Shown piece by piece: positions 1 through 8,804 of a stretch of DNA of 64,000 bases. The number at the start of each line of letters is the position of its first letter. The first letter of the stretch is position 1. The notes below the pieces were generated by a model. That model was not told the DNA's origin. It saw only the letters and a program-made list of their open reading frames with translations, and did not search any database. Both the position numbers and the translations under genes were made by a program. The stretch is from Gammaproteobacteria bacterium (GTDB taxonomy: Bacteria > Pseudomonadota > Gammaproteobacteria > HK1), in the NCBI GenBank assembly GCA_012103455.1, contig WLWT01000001.1, forward strand, positions 2,590,001 to 2,654,000. The letters run 5' to 3'.

Positions 1-280
1 GCCCTAGGGAAAAGCCCAGTAGGCCGGTGATACCGAACACTACGGGCAGACCCGCCGCCGAGTTCGCAGTGCGCGGCAGCACGAACCACAACATAACGAA
101 ACTGGCGATGAAGCAGATCAACGAAGCGCCATGGGAGACGCCGGCAAAAACGGAAACACTGGCCATCAGCGCGCTGAAAACCAGCGTCATGGACAGCAAC
201 ATATAGGTGTTGCGCAGGACGCGATTCGTGGCTAGGACTGACTCCACACTGCGAATCGGGGCTTGTGTTGACGGATTCAT
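1..280 (-). CDS. yccA: Bax inhibitor-1/YccA family membrane protein (5' part only)
   Basis: This is the N-terminal 93 codons of a polytopic inner-membrane protein; the rest lies beyond the left edge. The translation has a short hydrophilic N-terminus, then a motif like TNRVLRNTYMLLSMTLVFSA, close to the start of E. coli YccA (THKVLRNTYFLLSLTLAFSA), and two further hydrophobic segments. In the family, YccA interacts with and modulates the membrane protease FtsH; here that is inferred only. The ATG at 280 is chosen because an AGGAGG Shine-Dalgarno sequence lies 10 bases upstream. An upstream ATG at about position 286 runs into a stop after three codons. The gene points away from the RuBisCO-like operon. 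Confidence 0.85.
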   Translation of the reverse strand, partial: MNPSTQAPIRSVESVLATNRVLRNTYMLLSMTLVFSALMASVSVFAGVSHGASLICFIASFVMLWFVLPRTANSAAGLPVVFGITGLLGFSLG

Positions 281-842
281 ATCGACATAACCTCCTGATT
301 AGCCGAAAAAACTAACTCGGTAAACATGACCATACAGGCTCTAGAGAGGATTCTACTCAACTGCAATCAACATGCAACAACATTGGGCTTACAAATATAT
401 TAACAAGAGTTAAGTTGTGTTGGAGCATGCAAGTTCTGTAAGCGCTTTTCCAATAGAGCAATAGCACCGGGGCTGCGGGCCGCTTCTTCCACTTCGTCAT
501 GCACCGCGATGCCGTGCTCCATGGCCCGCTGGCGAAGCGCCGCCTCGGCTGTTTCCACGGGCGGCTCGCCAGCGGAGCGCAACACCAATACCCCGTGGGT
601 CTCATCAGTCGTCCGGCCACTGGCGGTTATGCGCGCCCGCGCCCGCGGTGTGGTTTCCATCGGGTTATTGGCGATGCAGCCGGCGCTGCGCCCGCCGTGT
701 TGCTAGTTCTTCCTAATCGCTCTTCGAATGCCATGCGCTTGAGGGATCTCCGGGTCCGCCTTGCCGGCTGATAGGATCTTGCCGGCTGATAGGATACTGG
801 CTGATAAGATAAGAGATTGCCCATTGCCATGACCTTATCTCT
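281..842. other. Intergenic region, no supported gene
   Basis: This 560-base gap separates two divergent genes. Short open frames exist on both strands. The best candidate is an 86-codon (-) frame at 400-660 with a helix-like, alanine- and glutamate-rich C-terminus, but it has no ribosome-binding site and overlaps other open frames of equal quality, so I do not call it. The right end holds the 18-base direct repeats listed separately. The promoters of both flanking genes must lie here, but no convincing -35/-10 pair was seen. Confidence 0.5.
760..813. repeat. 18-bp tandem repeat, 2 exact copies plus a decayed third
   Basis: CTTGCCGGCTGATAGGAT occurs at 760-777 and again at 778-795. A degenerate third unit (ACTGGCTGATAAGATAAG) follows to 813, just before the start of the RuBisCO-like gene. 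It may be simple slippage or a regulatory repeat; many similar short tandem duplications occur across this window. Confidence 0.85.
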
Positions 843-2522
843 ATGAGCCAGAGGATGACAGCCGAGCGCAATATGGTCCAACGGATTAGGGCGACTTATA
901 GAGTGTCGGCGCCCGCCGCCCAGGCGGCGGCGCTGGGCGAGCGGATCGCTTACGAACAGACGGTGGAGTTGCCCGCGGCGATAGTGACCGATCCCCATGT
1001 GCTAGATGCCGTAGTCGGGCGGGTGGAGGCGCTGCATGAAGTGGATGAGGGGCTGACGGATATCGTCATCAGCTACAGCGCTGAGCTAGGCAATTTACAT
1101 CTTTCGCAGTTCTTTAACCTGGTGTTCGGCAACGTATCGATTTACCCCGGTGTGCGCTTGGCCGATCTGCGCTTGCCGGATAGTTTCCTGGTGGCGTTCA
1201 AGGGGCCGAACCACGGTGTGCAGGGCCTGCGCCGGCGGCTGGGCGTTTATGGCCGGCCCCTGTTGGCCACCGCCGTCAAACCCAATGGATTGCCGCTGGG
1301 GGAGCTAGCCGGCATCGCCAGGGCGTTCGCTGCGGGTGGCGGTGATATCGTTAAGGACGATCAGAATCTGATCGATGATTTTGCATCCTTCAAGCGCCGC
1401 ACCCTGGCCTGCCGCGACGCGGTAAGAGAAGGTTGCGATCTGAGCGGCAGGCCTTGTTTGTATTTTCCTCACGTGAGCGCACCCGGCCCGGCGTTACGCC
1501 AATTCTTCGAATACGTGGCATCCATCGGTTTGGAAGGCGTACTGGTGTGCCCGCAGATCGCCGGCTTCGATAGCGTCAGGCTGCTCGCCGAGGAGACGGG
1601 GCTCGTTATCATGGCGCACCCCTCGATGCTGGGCACTTTCGCGATTGCCGAGAACGCCGGGGTTGAACACGGTCTTTTATTCGGCACCTGGATGCGGCTC
1701 GCGGGGGCGGATATCGCCATATTTCCAAGCGTAGGAGGCCGCTTCTCCTTGACCGGGGCGCAGTGTGACAGCATCACGGCGCGCCTGCGCGAGCCTTTAG
1801 GCGAGATCGCGCCGGCCTGGCCGAGTCCCGCCGGTGGCTTGAGTTATGACAACCTGCCGCAGCAGGTGGCGCGCTACGGTGACGATTCGGTGATCTTGAT
1901 CGGCGGTGCGCTGTTCGGCCACTCGCCGGAGTTGACCACGAGTACCGAGGCGTTCGTGCGCCGCCTGCAGCGCTGCGGCAGCGCTTGCCGTTATCATTCG
2001 CCGGTGGCGCCGGCTCCAGCGCCACCGCTAGCCGAACGCTATTTCGCATTCGACGATTATCAGTGGCAGGGCCGGCCCGGCTCGCCTTACAAAGACGCCG
2101 CTGACGACAGTTTCAAAGGGGTCAGGCGGGTCGAGCTGATCGGTAAGTACGGCGAGCCTACCAATGCGGACTTGCGTTATTTCGAGGTGGAGCCAGGCGG
2201 CTATTCCTGCCGGGAAAGCCATCTACACACCCACATCGTCATCGGCGCCAGGGGCGAGGGCGTGCTGGTCTTGGGCGATGAAAAAGTGCCTCTAAAGGTG
2301 AACGATGTGGCTTATGTAGAGCCGTTGCAGGCGCATCAGCTCCGCAATGAAACGGATGAGCCGTTCGGTTTTTTCTGCATCGTCGATCACGAGCGCGATA
2401 GACCGGTGCGCCTTCCCTTGGGCCAAACCAGGCCATACTCTAAACTAAGCCATACTCTGGGGCCTGCAGTGGACCGGGGGAGCGATGCTGATGAGCGGAC
2501 CGGCTTTTTTAAGCGCCATTGA
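843..2522 (+). CDS. RuBisCO-like protein (form IV type) fused to a C-terminal cupin
   Basis: A 559-residue two-domain protein. Residues ~12-385 are a RuBisCO large-subunit-like domain: the loop lysine is K146 (AVKPNG), the lysine corresponding to the carbamylated K201 of RuBisCO is K171 in IVKDDQN, with D173 kept but the second metal ligand (E204 in RuBisCO) replaced by Q174; H259 and the GDDS near 347 are also visible. Residues ~400-525 are a cupin with H462-x-H464 and H498. RuBisCO-like proteins of this kind are isomerases or decarboxylases of sugar phosphates, not CO2 fixers. In Rhodospirillum rubrum a RuBisCO-like isomerase works with a separate cupin methylsulfurylase in methylthioribulose phosphate salvage, so this fusion could combine the two steps; that is inference. 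Starts at 843, 855 or 873 are possible; the homologous region begins near residue 11. The 3' end overlaps the amidase gene by 38 bases, which indicates an operon. Confidence 0.85.
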   Translation: MSQRMTAERNMVQRIRATYRVSAPAAQAAALGERIAYEQTVELPAAIVTDPHVLDAVVGRVEALHEVDEGLTDIVISYSAELGNLHLSQFFNLVFGNVSIYPGVRLADLRLPDSFLVAFKGPNHGVQGLRRRLGVYGRPLLATAVKPNGLPLGELAGIARAFAAGGGDIVKDDQNLIDDFASFKRRTLACRDAVREGCDLSGRPCLYFPHVSAPGPALRQFFEYVASIGLEGVLVCPQIAGFDSVRLLAEETGLVIMAHPSMLGTFAIAENAGVEHGLLFGTWMRLAGADIAIFPSVGGRFSLTGAQCDSITARLREPLGEIAPAWPSPAGGLSYDNLPQQVARYGDDSVILIGGALFGHSPELTTSTEAFVRRLQRCGSACRYHSPVAPAPAPPLAERYFAFDDYQWQGRPGSPYKDAADDSFKGVRRVELIGKYGEPTNADLRYFEVEPGGYSCRESHLHTHIVIGARGEGVLVLGDEKVPLKVNDVAYVEPLQAHQLRNETDEPFGFFCIVDHERDRPVRLPLGQTRPYSKLSHTLGPAVDRGSDADERTGFFKRH

Positions 2523-3945
2523 ACTGGCTGAAATGATTCGCTCGCGCGAGCTGAGTGCCCGCGAGTTGACCATGTTTTTCATCGACCGCATCGAGCGTTT
2601 GGATGGCGCGGTCAACGCGGTGGCGGTGCGTGACTTCGACCGGGCGCTTGCACGGGCCGATGTAGCGGATCAAGCGCTGGCGGCAGGCCGCGTTCTAGGT
2701 CCTTTGCACGGTGTGCCGATGACCATCAAGGAGTCGTTCGACATCGAAGGACTGCCCACCACCTTCGGCAATCCCGAGTTCAAAGATAATATCGCCACCA
2801 GCGATGCCCGCATGGTCGAACGCTTCAAAGGCGCCGGCGCCCATTTTATCGGCAAGACCAACGTGCCCATCGATCTGGCCGATCTGCAAAGTTACAACGA
2901 CCTCTACGGCGTCACCGGCAACCCCTGGGATACCACCCGCACAGCCGGCGGATCATCGGGCGGATCGGCCGCCGCGCTGGCCGCCGGTATGAGCGCGCTG
3001 GACAGCGGCTCGGATATAGGCGGCTCCATCAGAAATCCGGCCCACTTCTGTGGGGTGTACGGACACAAGCCGACCTGGAACGTGATCTCGGCCAAAGGAC
3101 ATGCGCTGCCGGGGACCTTGGCGGCGTCCGATCTCGGCGTTGTCGGACCGATGGCGCGCTCGGCCGGTGATCTGGCTTTGGCCATGGACATCACCGCTGG
3201 CCCCGGCCCGCTGGAGGCACCGGGCTGGCGTCTTGACCTGCCCCGCCCGCGCAAGTCCACCTTGCGCCAGTACCGTGTCGTCATTTGGCCAAGCGATGCG
3301 CTGGCGCCGGTGGATGATGCCATCGCCGACCGGATAGCGGAGATCGGTGAACTATTGGGCCGCCTGGGCGCGACGGTGAGCGATAGCGCGCGGCCTGCGA
3401 TCGATCTGGCCGATGCTATACGCACTTACAAATACCTGCTGCACGGCGCCCTGTCGGCGCGCACGCCGGAGCCGGTACGGCAGCATTACCGTGAACTGGC
3501 GGCGGCGCTTGCTGCGCACGATGATTCCGATCGGGCTATCACCGCCCGCGGCACAGTACAGGAGCATGCCGCCTGGCTCGAGCACAACAATGCCCGCACC
3601 GCGTTGCGCTACGCCTGGCAGCGGTTCTTCGCCGACTGGGATGTGCTCATCTGCCCGCCAGTGGCGAGCACGGCGTTTGCCCATGAGCATGGGCCGTTTC
3701 GTGATCGCACAGTGACCGTCAACGGTAATCCCCAGCCTTATTTTCAGCAGCTCTTTTGGGCTGGACTCGTCACCGGCCCCTATCTGCCCAGCACGGTGTT
3801 TCCCACCGGTGTTGCCGCCGATGGTCTGCCGGTCGGCGCGCAAGCGGTGAGCGGTGAATTCAATGATTACCTCACCATCGATTTTTGCCGCCTGCTGGCC
3901 CGTGAAACAGGCGGTTTCACGCCGCCGCCTCTGTATAACAACTAG
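2485..3945 (+). CDS. Amidase signature (AS) family hydrolase
   Basis: A 486-residue amidase of typical length. The Ser-cisSer-Lys triad is present: K82 in MTIKES, S157 in the glycine-rich AGGSSGGS stretch and nucleophile S181 in SDIGGSIRNP; the 75- and 24-residue spacings match the family. Such enzymes hydrolyse carboxamides to acid and ammonia. The substrate cannot be read from the sequence. Its start lies inside the end of the RuBisCO-like gene, preceded by a GGGGGAG ribosome site, so the two are probably translationally coupled. A peptide-type ABC transporter follows, suggesting that an imported amide or peptide-like compound is processed here. A second ATG two codons downstream (2491) is an equally possible start. 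Confidence 0.9.
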   Translation: MLMSGPAFLSAIELAEMIRSRELSARELTMFFIDRIERLDGAVNAVAVRDFDRALARADVADQALAAGRVLGPLHGVPMTIKESFDIEGLPTTFGNPEFKDNIATSDARMVERFKGAGAHFIGKTNVPIDLADLQSYNDLYGVTGNPWDTTRTAGGSSGGSAAALAAGMSALDSGSDIGGSIRNPAHFCGVYGHKPTWNVISAKGHALPGTLAASDLGVVGPMARSAGDLALAMDITAGPGPLEAPGWRLDLPRPRKSTLRQYRVVIWPSDALAPVDDAIADRIAEIGELLGRLGATVSDSARPAIDLADAIRTYKYLLHGALSARTPEPVRQHYRELAAALAAHDDSDRAITARGTVQEHAAWLEHNNARTALRYAWQRFFADWDVLICPPVASTAFAHEHGPFRDRTVTVNGNPQPYFQQLFWAGLVTGPYLPSTVFPTGVAADGLPVGAQAVSGEFNDYLTIDFCRLLARETGGFTPPPLYNN

Positions 3946-4089
3946 CTCCCATATGCGAGATGGCTTGCTTTTTGGCCCTCGTTGGGCGACAACGGCCCCG
4001 GCGGGTCTGTTGCGCCGAGGCCGGTACTAGATGAACCTGGCGTGCGGCCGCCTACTACAATGCCATGACACAATGGCCATGACGCAATG

Positions 4090-4097
4090 AAGGAGGA
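4090..4097 (+). promoter_or_regulatory. Shine-Dalgarno site fixing the GTG start of the binding protein
   Basis: AAGGAGGA sits five bases before GTG 4102. An in-frame ATG at 4087 overlaps this site and is therefore unlikely to be the start. The same strip contains an imperfect duplication of CAATGCCATGAC (4058-4084). Confidence 0.8.
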
Positions 4098-4101
4098 GCA
4101 T

Positions 4102-5700
4102 GTGAAGACATCGTTTGCGAAGTTGATCATCGCGCCGCTGGCGGGTGCCTTATTGGCCGCCGCGCCGATGGTACAAGCGGTTAAAGATGGCGGCATCTTG
4201 AAGGCTTACCACCGCGGCACGCCGCCCAGTGGCTCGATTCACGAGGAGGCGACCAACTCCACCGTGTCGCCGTACATGGGTGTGTTCAACAACCTCATCA
4301 TGTACGATCAGTCCGAACCCAGAAACAGCACGGATAGCATCGTGCTCGATCTGGCGACCTCGTGGGCATGGAGCGATGACAAAACCCGGTTGACCTTCAA
4401 GCTGCGCGAAGGCGTGAAATGGCACGACGGCAAACCGTTTACCGCTAAGGACGTGCAGTGCACCTGGGATCTTGTCCTCGGCAAGCGTAAAGCGCGGCTA
4501 CGCAAAAACCCGCGTAAATCGTGGTACCGGAATCTGGAAAAAGTCACCGTCAACGGTGATACGGAAGCGACCTTCCACCTGAAGCGTCCGCAACCGGCTT
4601 TCGTCACCCTACTGGCCTCCGGCTACAGCCCGGTGTATCCGTGCCACGTGCCACCGAAGAAAATGCGCACCAAGCCGATTGGCACGGGGCCGTTTAAGTT
4701 CGTCGAGCTCAAGCAAAACGAGCACGTTAAGTTCATCAAGAACGAGAACTACTGGAAAGCAGGCAAGCCGCATCTGGATGGTATCGAGTGGACCATTATC
4801 AAGAGCCGTTCCACTCGGGTGTTGGCGTTCATCGCCGGTAAATTCGATCTGACTTTTAACGTGGACGTGACCATTCCACTGCTAAAAGATGTCAAGGAAC
4901 AGGCACCGAACGCCGTGTGCGAGCTGCGCACCACCAACGTCAGCACCAACCTCATCGTCAACCAGGATAGAGCACCGTTCGACAATGCGAAGATTCGCAA
5001 AGCGATGGTGTTGACCCTGGACCGCCAAGCCTTCATCGATATCCTGGGCCACGGCCAGACAGTGATGGGCGGTGCTCTGCTGCCGCCGCCAGGTGGCGTT
5101 TGGGGCATGCCGCCGGAGGTGTTGCAGAACGTCGCCGGCTTCAATCCCGACGTGGAAGCCAACCGGGCCGAGGCGCGCATGATCATGGAGAGCCTCGGTT
5201 ACGGCCCCGATAACCGGCTCAAGGTCAAGGTCGCCACCCGCAACATCGCTGTCTACCGCGATCCGTCCGTTATCCTCATCGACCATCTGAAAGAGATCTA
5301 TATCGATGGCGAATTGGAGACGGTGGAGACCAGTAACTGGCACGCCAAGGTGGCCCGCAAGGACTATATGGTCGGCCTGAATCTGACCGGCATAGGGGTC
5401 GATGATCCGGATGCCATGTTCTACGAGAACTATGCTTGCGGCTCGCAGCGCAACTACACTGGCTACTGCAACAAAGAGCTTGAGAAACTCTATGAGCAGC
5501 AGTCCATGATGACGGACGTAGAGGCGCGCAAAAAGCTGGTGTGGGAAATCGACAAGCGGCTGCAAGAAGACGCCGCCCGGCCGATTATCTTCCATGGCAA
5601 AGCGGCCACTTGCTGGCAACCCTACGTGAAGAATTTCACCACCATGGTGAACAGTGTGTACAACGGTTGGCGCATGGAGGACGTTTGGCTGGACAAGTAG
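4102..5700 (+). CDS. Dpp/Opp-type ABC transporter periplasmic substrate-binding protein
   Basis: A 532-residue extracytoplasmic binding protein of family 5 (SBP_bac_5). A signal peptide with a hydrophobic core (LIIAPLAGALLAA) ends near QA/VKDGG. Family hallmarks follow, including LREGVKWHDGKPFTAKDV and a distal GTGPFKF. Proteins of this family capture di- or oligopeptides, opines, nickel or glutathione; the ligand here is unknown. The GTG at 4102 is preferred because of its strong ribosome-binding site. The gene is first of a five-gene transporter set (binding protein, two permeases, two ATPases). Hairpins in the following gap would allow more binding protein than permease to be made. Confidence 0.93.
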   Translation: MKTSFAKLIIAPLAGALLAAAPMVQAVKDGGILKAYHRGTPPSGSIHEEATNSTVSPYMGVFNNLIMYDQSEPRNSTDSIVLDLATSWAWSDDKTRLTFKLREGVKWHDGKPFTAKDVQCTWDLVLGKRKARLRKNPRKSWYRNLEKVTVNGDTEATFHLKRPQPAFVTLLASGYSPVYPCHVPPKKMRTKPIGTGPFKFVELKQNEHVKFIKNENYWKAGKPHLDGIEWTIIKSRSTRVLAFIAGKFDLTFNVDVTIPLLKDVKEQAPNAVCELRTTNVSTNLIVNQDRAPFDNAKIRKAMVLTLDRQAFIDILGHGQTVMGGALLPPPGGVWGMPPEVLQNVAGFNPDVEANRAEARMIMESLGYGPDNRLKVKVATRNIAVYRDPSVILIDHLKEIYIDGELETVETSNWHAKVARKDYMVGLNLTGIGVDDPDAMFYENYACGSQRNYTGYCNKELEKLYEQQSMMTDVEARKKLVWEIDKRLQEDAARPIIFHGKAATCWQPYVKNFTTMVNSVYNGWRMEDVWLDK

Positions 5701-5724
5701 TCTTGGCCATATAACACGTAATGC

Positions 5725-5774
5725 CTCGCCATCGGGCGAGCGGGTTTCAGCGGTGTCGCCGATGCGCCGCTGAA
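5725..5774 (+). terminator. Two hairpins after the binding-protein gene (attenuation/mRNA-stabilising)
   Basis: CTCGCC(ATCG)GGCGAG forms a hairpin at 5725-5740, and TTCAGCGG pairs with CCGCTGAA across 5746-5774. A third GC-rich stem (GCCGG/CCGGC) follows. There is no U-tract, so these look like partial terminators or stabilising structures common between binding-protein and permease genes. Confidence 0.55.
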
Positions 5775-5853
5775 GCCGGTATCCGCCGGCTCATTGCTGT
5801 CCTGGGTTCGATAGTTTCAGGGCTTGAATTTCAGGGCAGGTAGGAGTAATTCC

Positions 5854-6801
5854 GTGACCAGCTATTTGGTGCGTCGTTTCTTGCTGATGTTGCTCACGCT
5901 CATCGGCATGTCGATCATCATTTTCGCCATGTTGCGGTTGGTGCCGGGCAATATCGCCGACATCATGTTCGACTCCGCCGGCTTCGTGGATCCGGAAGAG
6001 AAAGCCATACTCGAAGCCGAACTCGGGTTGGATAAACCGATACCCGTGCAGTACTTCGATTGGATGTTTTCGTTGGCTAAGGGCGATCTGGGGTTCTCTT
6101 ATGTCTCCGAAATGCCGGTCATCGACGAGATCGGACCGCGCATTCCCATCACCGTCAAACTGGCCGTGTTGGCGTTGATATTCTCGGTGTTGTTCGGTTT
6201 ACCGTTCGGTGTGATCAGCGCCGTCAAGCAGGATACGAAGCTCGATTATTGTTTGCGCCTAGTCAGTCTGAGTGGATTGTCATTTCCGTCATTTTGGCTG
6301 GCTTTGCTGATATTGATGGCGTTCGTCGCTTACTTCGGCGAAATACCCATCTACACCGAGCGGCCCGAGACCTTGTGGGACGAATTATTACTCTACAGCC
6401 TGCCGGCGGCGGCGGTGGGTTTTCGCGCCTCCGCGCTCATCATGCGCTTGACCCGATCATCGATGTTGGAAGTATTGCGCCAGGACTACATTCGCACGGC
6501 GCGGGCCAAGGGTGCCTCCGACAATTCCATCAACTACTATCACGCGCTCAAAAACGCCGTGCTGCCAGTGACCACCATCATCGGCATAGAAGCCGCGTTC
6601 CTCATCGGCGGGCTCATCATTACGGAGACGGTATTCAATATCCCCGGCGTGGCGCATTTCTTAGTCGAAGCCATCTTGATGCGCGACTATCCCATCGTGC
6701 AGAACCTGGTCATGTTCATCGCCGTCATCGTGGTGGTCATCAACTTCATGATCGATCTCATGTACGCGGTGCTCGATCCCCGGATCAAATATGCGGACTG
6801 A
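5854..6801 (+). CDS. dppB: Dpp/Opp-type ABC transporter permease (DppB-like)
   Basis: A 315-residue inner-membrane permease with about six hydrophobic segments. The N-terminus SYLVRRFLLMLLTLIGMSII is typical of the DppB branch. The EAA-loop region that contacts the ATPases is near residues 200-230 (VLRQDYIRTARAKGAS). GTG 5854 is chosen as start because TAGGAGT lies seven bases upstream; an upstream ATG at 5824 has no ribosome site. It pairs with the DppC-like permease 51 bases downstream. Confidence 0.92.
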   Translation: MTSYLVRRFLLMLLTLIGMSIIIFAMLRLVPGNIADIMFDSAGFVDPEEKAILEAELGLDKPIPVQYFDWMFSLAKGDLGFSYVSEMPVIDEIGPRIPITVKLAVLALIFSVLFGLPFGVISAVKQDTKLDYCLRLVSLSGLSFPSFWLALLILMAFVAYFGEIPIYTERPETLWDELLLYSLPAAAVGFRASALIMRLTRSSMLEVLRQDYIRTARAKGASDNSINYYHALKNAVLPVTTIIGIEAAFLIGGLIITETVFNIPGVAHFLVEAILMRDYPIVQNLVMFIAVIVVVINFMIDLMYAVLDPRIKYAD

Positions 6802-6852
6802 TAGAGCTTACCAAGATAAAGCTTACCAATTGGGGCGAGGCGCAGTGCGCTT

Positions 6853-7746
6853 ATGAGCAGCATTAACCACGAGGCGGAACTCGCTAAAGCGGGCGCCAAT
6901 GTCGATGGCTGGTGGAGTTCGACCCTGTTCTTCTGCCGCCGTTATCCACTGGGCGCGGCGGGCGCGGTCATCGTCTTCGGTTTTATCTTCTTCGCCATCT
7001 TCGCCAACTTGGTGGCGCTGCATGATCCGCTGCAAACCAACGCCTCCATGGCGCTGGCCTCTCCAGGTGGGCAGATGTGGATGGGCGCCGATGCTATGGG
7101 GCGCGACGTCTATAGCCGCATCGTGCACGGCGCCCGCATATCCTTGGCCGTGGGTATAGGCTCCACCGTGCTCGGCTGCTTGTTGGGGGTGATTATCGGA
7201 TTGATGTCCGGTTATTTGCTCGGCTGGTTCGACCTTATCGTGCAGCGCATCATCGACATCATGCAGGCGCTGCCGCTCCTGGTCATGGCCCTGGTGATGG
7301 CGGCATCCCTCGGTCCATCGCTTGAAAACACCATCATCGCCATCTCCATACCACTGGTGCCACAGGTGGCCAGGGTCATTCGCTCCAACACATTGAGCCT
7401 TCGGGAAATGCCGTTCGTGGAAGCGGCGCGGGCGGCGGGCATGAGTGAAGTGCGGGTGGCGGTGCGCCACGTGCTGCCCAATACCATGGCACCGTTAATT
7501 GTTCTGGCGACGGCGCAACTGGGCTCGGCCATCCTGACCGAAGCATCGTTATCGTTCCTCGGCCTCGGCATCCCCGAACCCCATCCATCCTGGGGCCGGA
7601 TGCTATCGGAGTCGGCCGCTGAATATGTGCGCACGGCACCCTGGCTCGTGATCTTCCCGGGTATCGCCATCAGCCTGGCGGTGTTCGGCACCAACTTGCT
7701 AGGCGATGCGTTGCGTGATCTGTTGGATCCGCGCCAACGTGGATAG
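6853..7746 (+). CDS. dppC: Dpp/Opp-type ABC transporter permease (DppC-like)
   Basis: A 297-residue second permease of the transporter. The N-terminal portion has the DppC-type helix followed by a HDPLQTN linker, the [13 protein letters not shown] stretch is characteristic of the DppC branch, and the EAA loop is seen as [18 protein letters not shown] 6853 follows a GCGAGG ribosome-like site. The gap from dppB contains a 10-base duplication (AGCTTACCAA at 6805-6814 and 6820-6829). Confidence 0.92.
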   Translation: MSSINHEAELAKAGANVDGWWSSTLFFCRRYPLGAAGAVIVFGFIFFAIFANLVALHDPLQTNASMALASPGGQMWMGADAMGRDVYSRIVHGARISLAVGIGSTVLGCLLGVIIGLMSGYLLGWFDLIVQRIIDIMQALPLLVMALVMAASLGPSLENTIIAISIPLVPQVARVIRSNTLSLREMPFVEAARAAGMSEVRVAVRHVLPNTMAPLIVLATAQLGSAILTEASLSFLGLGIPEPHPSWGRMLSESAAEYVRTAPWLVIFPGIAISLAVFGTNLLGDALRDLLDPRQRG

Positions 7747-7778
7747 ATACCCGCGGTGAAGATAGAGGAGAGCAGGGC

Positions 7779-8804
7779 GTGAGCGCAGCGGGCGAGAAAG
7801 TCCTTGAAGTAGACAACCTGGAAACCTGCTTCTACTCCCGCGACGGCGTGATTAAAGCCGTCAACGACGTGTCATTCAGCCTGGGTAAACGTGAAACCCT
7901 GGGCATCGTGGGCGAATCGGGGTGCGGCAAAAGCGTCACCGCCTTGTCTATTATGCGTTTGGTGCAAGAGCCGGGACGCATAACGGGTGGCGCCATCCGG
8001 CTTGAGAATGAAAATCTCCTGACGCTCAGCCAAGAGCGTATGCGGGAGATCCGTGGCAACGAAATATCGATGATATTTCAAGAACCCATGACCTCGCTGA
8101 ACCCGGTGATCACCATCGGCCAGCAGGTGGGTGAATCGCTGGTGTTGCACCAGGGCATGTCCAAGACGGCGGCCCTGGAGCGGGCGATTGAGATGCTCGA
8201 TCTGGTGCGCATTCCCGAAGCGCGGCAGCGGGCTAGGGAATATCCGCATCAGCTCTCCGGCGGCATGCGCCAGCGGGTCATGATCGCCATGGCGCTGGCA
8301 TGTAATCCGAAAATCCTCATCGCCGATGAGCCCACCACGGCCTTGGACGTGACCATTCAGGCGCAGATCCTGGAACTCATCGTCGAGCTACAGCGTGAAC
8401 TCGGCACCGCCGTTATTCTGATTACCCATGACTTGGGCGTAGTGGCGGAAACGGCGGAGCGGGTGGTGGTGATGTACGCCGGCAAAAAAGTCGAAGAGAC
8501 GGATGTGTATACGCTGTTCAAAGATCCGCTGCATCCGTACACCAAAGGATTGCTCTCATCCATTCCGCAACTCGCCGTTATCGGCGGTGACGGGAGCGGC
8601 GGCGAGGCCAAGAAAAGATTGACCGAGATCCCAGGCATCGTGCCGCCCTTGACCGAGCTGCCGCCGGGCTGCGCGTTCGCACCCCGCTGCCCTCATGCCG
8701 ATGAGCAATGCCGGCAAGCTTATCCTCCGTACCAGGCCCATGGGGATGATCACTACGCCGCGTGCTGGCACATCGACAAACTGAGGGGGGTGCGGCATGG
8801 CTGA
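7779..8804 (+). CDS. dppD: Dpp/Opp-type ABC transporter ATPase (DppD-like)
   Basis: A 341-residue nucleotide-binding subunit with Walker A GESGCGKS (~residue 45), signature LSGGMRQRV (~165), Walker B ILIADEP followed by TTALD (~180) and the H-loop in ITHDLG. The C-terminal oligopeptide/dipeptide extension has the cysteine-rich [14 protein letters not shown] segment typical of this subfamily, thought to hold an iron-sulfur cluster. The start is GTG with GAGGAG upstream. It overlaps the next ATPase gene by eight bases, consistent with equimolar expression. Confidence 0.93.
   Translation: MSAAGEKVLEVDNLETCFYSRDGVIKAVNDVSFSLGKRETLGIVGESGCGKSVTALSIMRLVQEPGRITGGAIRLENENLLTLSQERMREIRGNEISMIFQEPMTSLNPVITIGQQVGESLVLHQGMSKTAALERAIEMLDLVRIPEARQRAREYPHQLSGGMRQRVMIAMALACNPKILIADEPTTALDVTIQAQILELIVELQRELGTAVILITHDLGVVAETAERVVVMYAGKKVEETDVYTLFKDPLHPYTKGLLSSIPQLAVIGGDGSGGEAKKRLTEIPGIVPPLTELPPGCAFAPRCPHADEQCRQAYPPYQAHGDDHYAACWHIDKLRGVRHG

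Noticed and set aside
400..660. Small minus-strand gene between yccA and the RuBisCO-like gene
   Set aside because: An 86-codon frame with no ribosome site that overlaps competing frames; weak resemblance to FlhB-tail proteins was not convincing.
843..2522. Genuine RuBisCO large subunit
   Set aside because: Key active-site residues differ (E204 position is glutamine), no small subunit or phosphoribulokinase is near, and a cupin is fused.
4882..5619. 245-codon frame opposite the peptide-binding protein
   Set aside because: Antisense shadow with no motif.
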